From Rhodoplanes elegans (GTDB lineage: Bacteria; Pseudomonadota; Alphaproteobacteria; Rhizobiales; Xanthobacteraceae), in the NCBI RefSeq assembly GCF_016653355.1, contig NZ_NHSK01000065.1, forward strand, positions 1-33,502: a DNA stretch of 33,502 nt, given 5' to 3'. A program made the translations under genes and the position numbers. Shown here in pieces: positions 30,568 through 33,502 of this stretch (the first letter of the stretch is position 1; every line of letters starts with the position of its first letter). The notes under the pieces were generated by a model that searched no databases, was not told the DNA's origin, and worked only from the letters and a program-made list of their open reading frames with translations.

Positions 30568-31314
30568 ATGCCGGGCTCAATGCGCGGAGGCGGGCCCGGG
30601 TTCGGAGTCGCGCGATGCTGCGCGCTCGCGCTTCTCGGCGTGCCGCTCGCCGGCTGCGCCGGGCCGCTGTCGAGCATCGATCCGGCCGGCCGCTCCGCCG
30701 CCCTCGTCGCGGACCTGTGGTGGGTGATGATGGCGGGGGCGGCCGTGCTGTTCGTCGCCACCATGGCGGTCGTTCTCGTCAGCGTCGCGCGGCCCGGCAT
30801 CGGCGCGGCCGTGCCGTGGACGGTCTGGCTGGTCGGCGGCGGGCTGGTGCTGCCCGCCGCGGTGCTGACGCCGCTGCTCGTCTACGCGCTGTGGGCCGGC
30901 GAGCAGCTCCTCGCCCATCCGGGCGCCGCGACCGTCGTGCGCATCGATGTCACGGCGCGCCAGTGGCAGTGGGACGTGGCGTATCCGGGCGTCGAGGGCG
31001 AGCCCGTGATCACGACCGGGGTGGTTCACGTCCCGGTCGATCGACCGGTCGACGTGCATGTCACGAGCGCCGACGTGATCCACAGCTTCTGGGTGCCGCG
31101 GCTCGCCGGCAAGATCGACGCCATTCCGGGACACGTGAACGTGGTCCGGCTGACGGCGACCTCGGCGGGGACGTACCGGGGGCAATGCGCCGAGTTCTGC
31201 GGCACCGGCCATGCGCACATGCCGTTCGTCGTCCAGGCGCATCCGCAGGAGTCCTATGCCGACGCGCTCCGGGGCGCCGTCCGCGCCGCGCCAGCGGGCA
31301 CGGCACCTCGATGA
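30568..31314 (+). CDS. ctaC: Cytochrome c oxidase subunit II
   Basis: Carries the binuclear CuA centre that takes electrons from cytochrome c. A lipoprotein-type signal (ALALLGVPLAGC, lipid-anchored Cys about residue 30) is followed by two membrane helices and a periplasmic cupredoxin domain with ARQWQWDVAYPG, VIHSFWVPRL and the CuA ligands in CAEFCGTGHAHM (two Cys, Glu, His, Met). At 248 aa it has no fused cytochrome c domain. I start at ATG 30568; the ATG at 30580 is an alternative, and neither has a strong ribosome-binding site. The subunit I gene starts 31 bp downstream, so they form an operon. Confidence 0.92.
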   Translation: MPGSMRGGGPGFGVARCCALALLGVPLAGCAGPLSSIDPAGRSAALVADLWWVMMAGAAVLFVATMAVVLVSVARPGIGAAVPWTVWLVGGGLVLPAAVLTPLLVYALWAGEQLLAHPGAATVVRIDVTARQWQWDVAYPGVEGEPVITTGVVHVPVDRPVDVHVTSADVIHSFWVPRLAGKIDAIPGHVNVVRLTATSAGTYRGQCAEFCGTGHAHMPFVVQAHPQESYADALRGAVRAAPAGTAPR

Positions 31315-31345
31315 CGCCGGCGGCAGATCGGGTCGGAGACGCACA

Positions 31346-33502
31346 TTGAGCGACACGGTGATCACGACGCCCGGACCAGTGGACGAGCAGCTTCACATGG
31401 CGCGGCCCGTCGGCCTGCACAAGCGGCTCGACGCCGTGTGGGGAACGCCACCGGGGCTCCGCCGACTCTCCGCCGTCAACCACAACATCGTGGCGCGCCG
31501 CTTCATCGTTACGGCCTTCGTCTTCTTCGCGATCGGCGGCCTGCTCGCCATGCTGATCCGCGCCCAGATCGCCACGCCGCGCAGCGCCTTCGTCGGGCCC
31601 GAGGTGTACAACCAGATCTTCACGATGCACGGCACCGTGATGATGTTCCTGTTCGCCATCCCGATGTTCGAGGGGCTCGCCTTCTATCTGCTGCCCAAGA
31701 TGCTGGGCGCGCGTGACATGGCGTTCCCGCGCATGGGCGCCTACGGCTACTGGTGCTACCTGTTCGGCGGCTCGATCCTGCTGATCGGCCTCGTGCTCGG
31801 CCTCGCGCCCGACAGCGGCTGGTTCATGTACACGCCGCTCTCCTCCAAGCCCTACTCGCCCGGCATCAACTCCGACATCTGGCTGATCGGCATCACCTTC
31901 GTCGAGATCTCCGCACTGTCGGCCGCGATCGAGATCATCGCGACGGTGCTGAAGCTGCGCGCCCCCGGCATGTCGCTCGACAAGATGCCGCTGCTGGCCT
32001 GGTATCTGCTCGTCACCGCCTTCATGATGCTGTTCGGCTTCCCGCCCCTGATCCTCGGCTCGATCCTGCTGGAGACCGAGCGGGCCTTCGGGCTGCCGTT
32101 CTTCGACCCGACGCGCGGCGGCGATCCGCTGTTGTGGCAGCACCTGTTCTGGCTGTTCGGCCACCCGGAGGTCTACATCATCTTCATCCCGGCGGCCGGC
32201 ATGGTGACGACCATCCTGCCGGTGTTCGCCGGCCGCGAGATCGTCGGCTACAGCTGGATCGTGATCAGCCTGGTGGCGCTCGCCTTCCTGAGCTTCGGAT
32301 TGTGGGTGCACCACATGTTCACGGTGGGCATCCCGCATCTCGCGCTGTCGTTCTTCTCGGCCGCGAGCGTCCTGGTCTCGGTGCCGACGATCGTTCAGAT
32401 CTTCGCCTGGATCGCCACCCTCACCTCGGGGCGACCTCGCCTGGAGGTGCCGATGCTGTTCCTGCTCGGCTTCTTCTTCGTCTTCATGGCTGGCGGGTTG
32501 ACCGGGATCATGCTGGCGATCGTGCCGTTCAACTGGCAGGCCCACGACACTCATTTCGTCGTCGCCCACATGCATTACGTGCTGGTCGGCGGCTTCGTCT
32601 TCCCGATGCTGGCGGCTGCCTACTATTGGTTGCCGAGCTTCACGGGTCGGGCGGCGCGGCACGGCTTCGGCGTCACGGTGTTTTGGCTGATCTTCGGCGG
32701 CTTCAATCTCACCTTTCTCGGCATGCACTGGACCGGTCTCATGGGCATGCCGCGCCGCATCTACACCTATCCGGACGGCATGGGATGGGAGTGGCTCAAC
32801 CTCGTCTCCTCGATCGGCGGCTTCGTGATGGCGATCGGCTTCGCCCTGTTCACCATCGACGTGCTGATGCACTCGCGCTACGGACCGCGCACCATGCGAA
32901 ATCCCTGGCGGGCCGGCACGCTCGACTGGGCCGTGCCGCTGCCGCCACCGAGCTACAACTTCGCCGCCCTCCCGCATGTCGGCTCGCGCGCGCCACTCGC
33001 GAGCGAGCCGGACCTCGCCCGACGCTGCGCGGCCGGCGACGGCTATCTCGGCTTCGTGCGCGACGGCCGCCTGGAGACGCTCGCCGTCGACGTCGTCTCG
33101 GGTCGGCTCGAGCAGATCATCGTCCTGCCGAACCGGACCTTTCTGCCGCTGATCAGCGCGATCCTCACCGGCGGCTTCTTCGTCGGCGTGCTGCTCCAGG
33201 CTTACATCGTCGCGCTGATCGCGGCGGCGGCGACGATCGGCTCGTTCCTGTGGTGGACCCGAGGCTCCGGCACGGCGACCGACCGCGGCCCGTTGCCGGC
33301 CGGGCGTGGCGCCGCGGCGCTACCTCACACCGAGGCGGCGAGCCCGCCGCCGCTGTGGGCCATGGCGCTCGCGCTAACGGCGGACGCGACGGCCTTCGCG
33401 TCGCTCGGATTCGGGATCCTGTTCCTGTGGGTGGTCGCGCCGAACTGGCCGCCGCCCGCCTGGCTCGCGCCGGATCTCGCGAGCGGGCTCGCGGTGCTGG
33501 CC
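31346..33502 (+). CDS. ctaD: Cytochrome c oxidase subunit I, probably fused to a subunit III-like part (3' truncated by window)
   Basis: The catalytic heme-copper subunit; reduces O2 to water and pumps protons. 719 codons are open to the window end. Visible: heme a ligand in FTMHGTVMMF, GHPEVYIIFIP (CuB His, the covalently linked Tyr, and the D-channel Glu of A1-type oxidases), VHHMFTVG (two CuB His) and DTHFVVAHMHYVLVGG (heme a3 and a His). The core ends near residue 560. The frame then continues through a soluble linker, two helices and, from about residue 660, further helices (WAMALALTADATAFASLGFG, ILFLWVVAPNWP) resembling the start of subunit III. The start is TTG 31346 (LSDTVITTPGPVDEQLHM); ATG 31397 is the alternative. 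Confidence 0.93.
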   Translation, partial: MSDTVITTPGPVDEQLHMARPVGLHKRLDAVWGTPPGLRRLSAVNHNIVARRFIVTAFVFFAIGGLLAMLIRAQIATPRSAFVGPEVYNQIFTMHGTVMMFLFAIPMFEGLAFYLLPKMLGARDMAFPRMGAYGYWCYLFGGSILLIGLVLGLAPDSGWFMYTPLSSKPYSPGINSDIWLIGITFVEISALSAAIEIIATVLKLRAPGMSLDKMPLLAWYLLVTAFMMLFGFPPLILGSILLETERAFGLPFFDPTRGGDPLLWQHLFWLFGHPEVYIIFIPAAGMVTTILPVFAGREIVGYSWIVISLVALAFLSFGLWVHHMFTVGIPHLALSFFSAASVLVSVPTIVQIFAWIATLTSGRPRLEVPMLFLLGFFFVFMAGGLTGIMLAIVPFNWQAHDTHFVVAHMHYVLVGGFVFPMLAAAYYWLPSFTGRAARHGFGVTVFWLIFGGFNLTFLGMHWTGLMGMPRRIYTYPDGMGWEWLNLVSSIGGFVMAIGFALFTIDVLMHSRYGPRTMRNPWRAGTLDWAVPLPPPSYNFAALPHVGSRAPLASEPDLARRCAAGDGYLGFVRDGRLETLAVDVVSGRLEQIIVLPNRTFLPLISAILTGGFFVGVLLQAYIVALIAAAATIGSFLWWTRGSGTATDRGPLPAGRGAAALPHTEAASPPPLWAMALALTADATAFASLGFGILFLWVVAPNWPPPAWLAPDLASGLAVLA

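Overview
The window is chromosomal DNA of a high-GC alphaproteobacterium, most likely of the order Hyphomicrobiales (Rhizobiales). The reasons are roughly 70% G+C coding DNA, heme A synthase next to a DUF2842-type small protein, a compact pqqABCDE cluster with membrane glucose dehydrogenase, a HisKA_2-type sensor kinase, and short intergenic palindromes with GTCATTCCGGGG or TCGTGTCCCGG ends. I cannot name the species.

Layout. (1) 1-3199: the end of a protein with a C-terminal discoidin/NADase-type glycan-binding domain, a palindromic repeat, heme A synthase (ctaA), a DUF2842-like membrane protein and an unknown protein. (2) 3340-14359: an exopolysaccharide locus. It holds a polysaccharide deacetylase, a CelD/BioF2-like acetyltransferase, a GumC/Wzc-like chain-length protein with a degenerate kinase-like domain, a GT4 glycosyltransferase, a polyprenyl glycosylphosphotransferase, an O-antigen ligase/Wzy-like protein and a SAM methyltransferase. 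(3) 14841-18620: tRNA-Pro(GGG) followed by a small integrated element bounded by a 55-bp perfect direct repeat. The element carries an N-terminally shortened tyrosine recombinase and two clearly lower-GC genes: a short, divergent ThiC-family radical-SAM protein and an unrecognised 424-aa protein. This is the best candidate for an undescribed system. (4) 18838-24744 (minus strand): gcd-pqqA-pqqB-pqqC-pqqD-pqqE, packed with 4-nt overlaps or very short gaps. pqqC is interrupted by an in-frame TAG. (5) 24907-27849: a baeRF11-like protein and a Cache-type HisKA_2 histidine kinase. (6) 28095-33502: a secreted PQQ-dependent sugar dehydrogenase, a CopD-like and a DUF2231-like membrane protein, and cytochrome c oxidase subunits II and I. 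The subunit I frame runs off the window and appears to continue into a subunit III-like region.

How it works together (inference): the polysaccharide genes cover priming, chain extension, polymerisation, length control and decoration of one exported glycan. The Gcd/PQQ genes and the soluble PQQ dehydrogenase form a periplasmic sugar-oxidation module whose electrons enter the respiratory chain, with an oxidase encoded nearby. The cargo of the tRNA-Pro element is unrelated to its neighbours and may act on the purine intermediate AIR, as canonical ThiC does.
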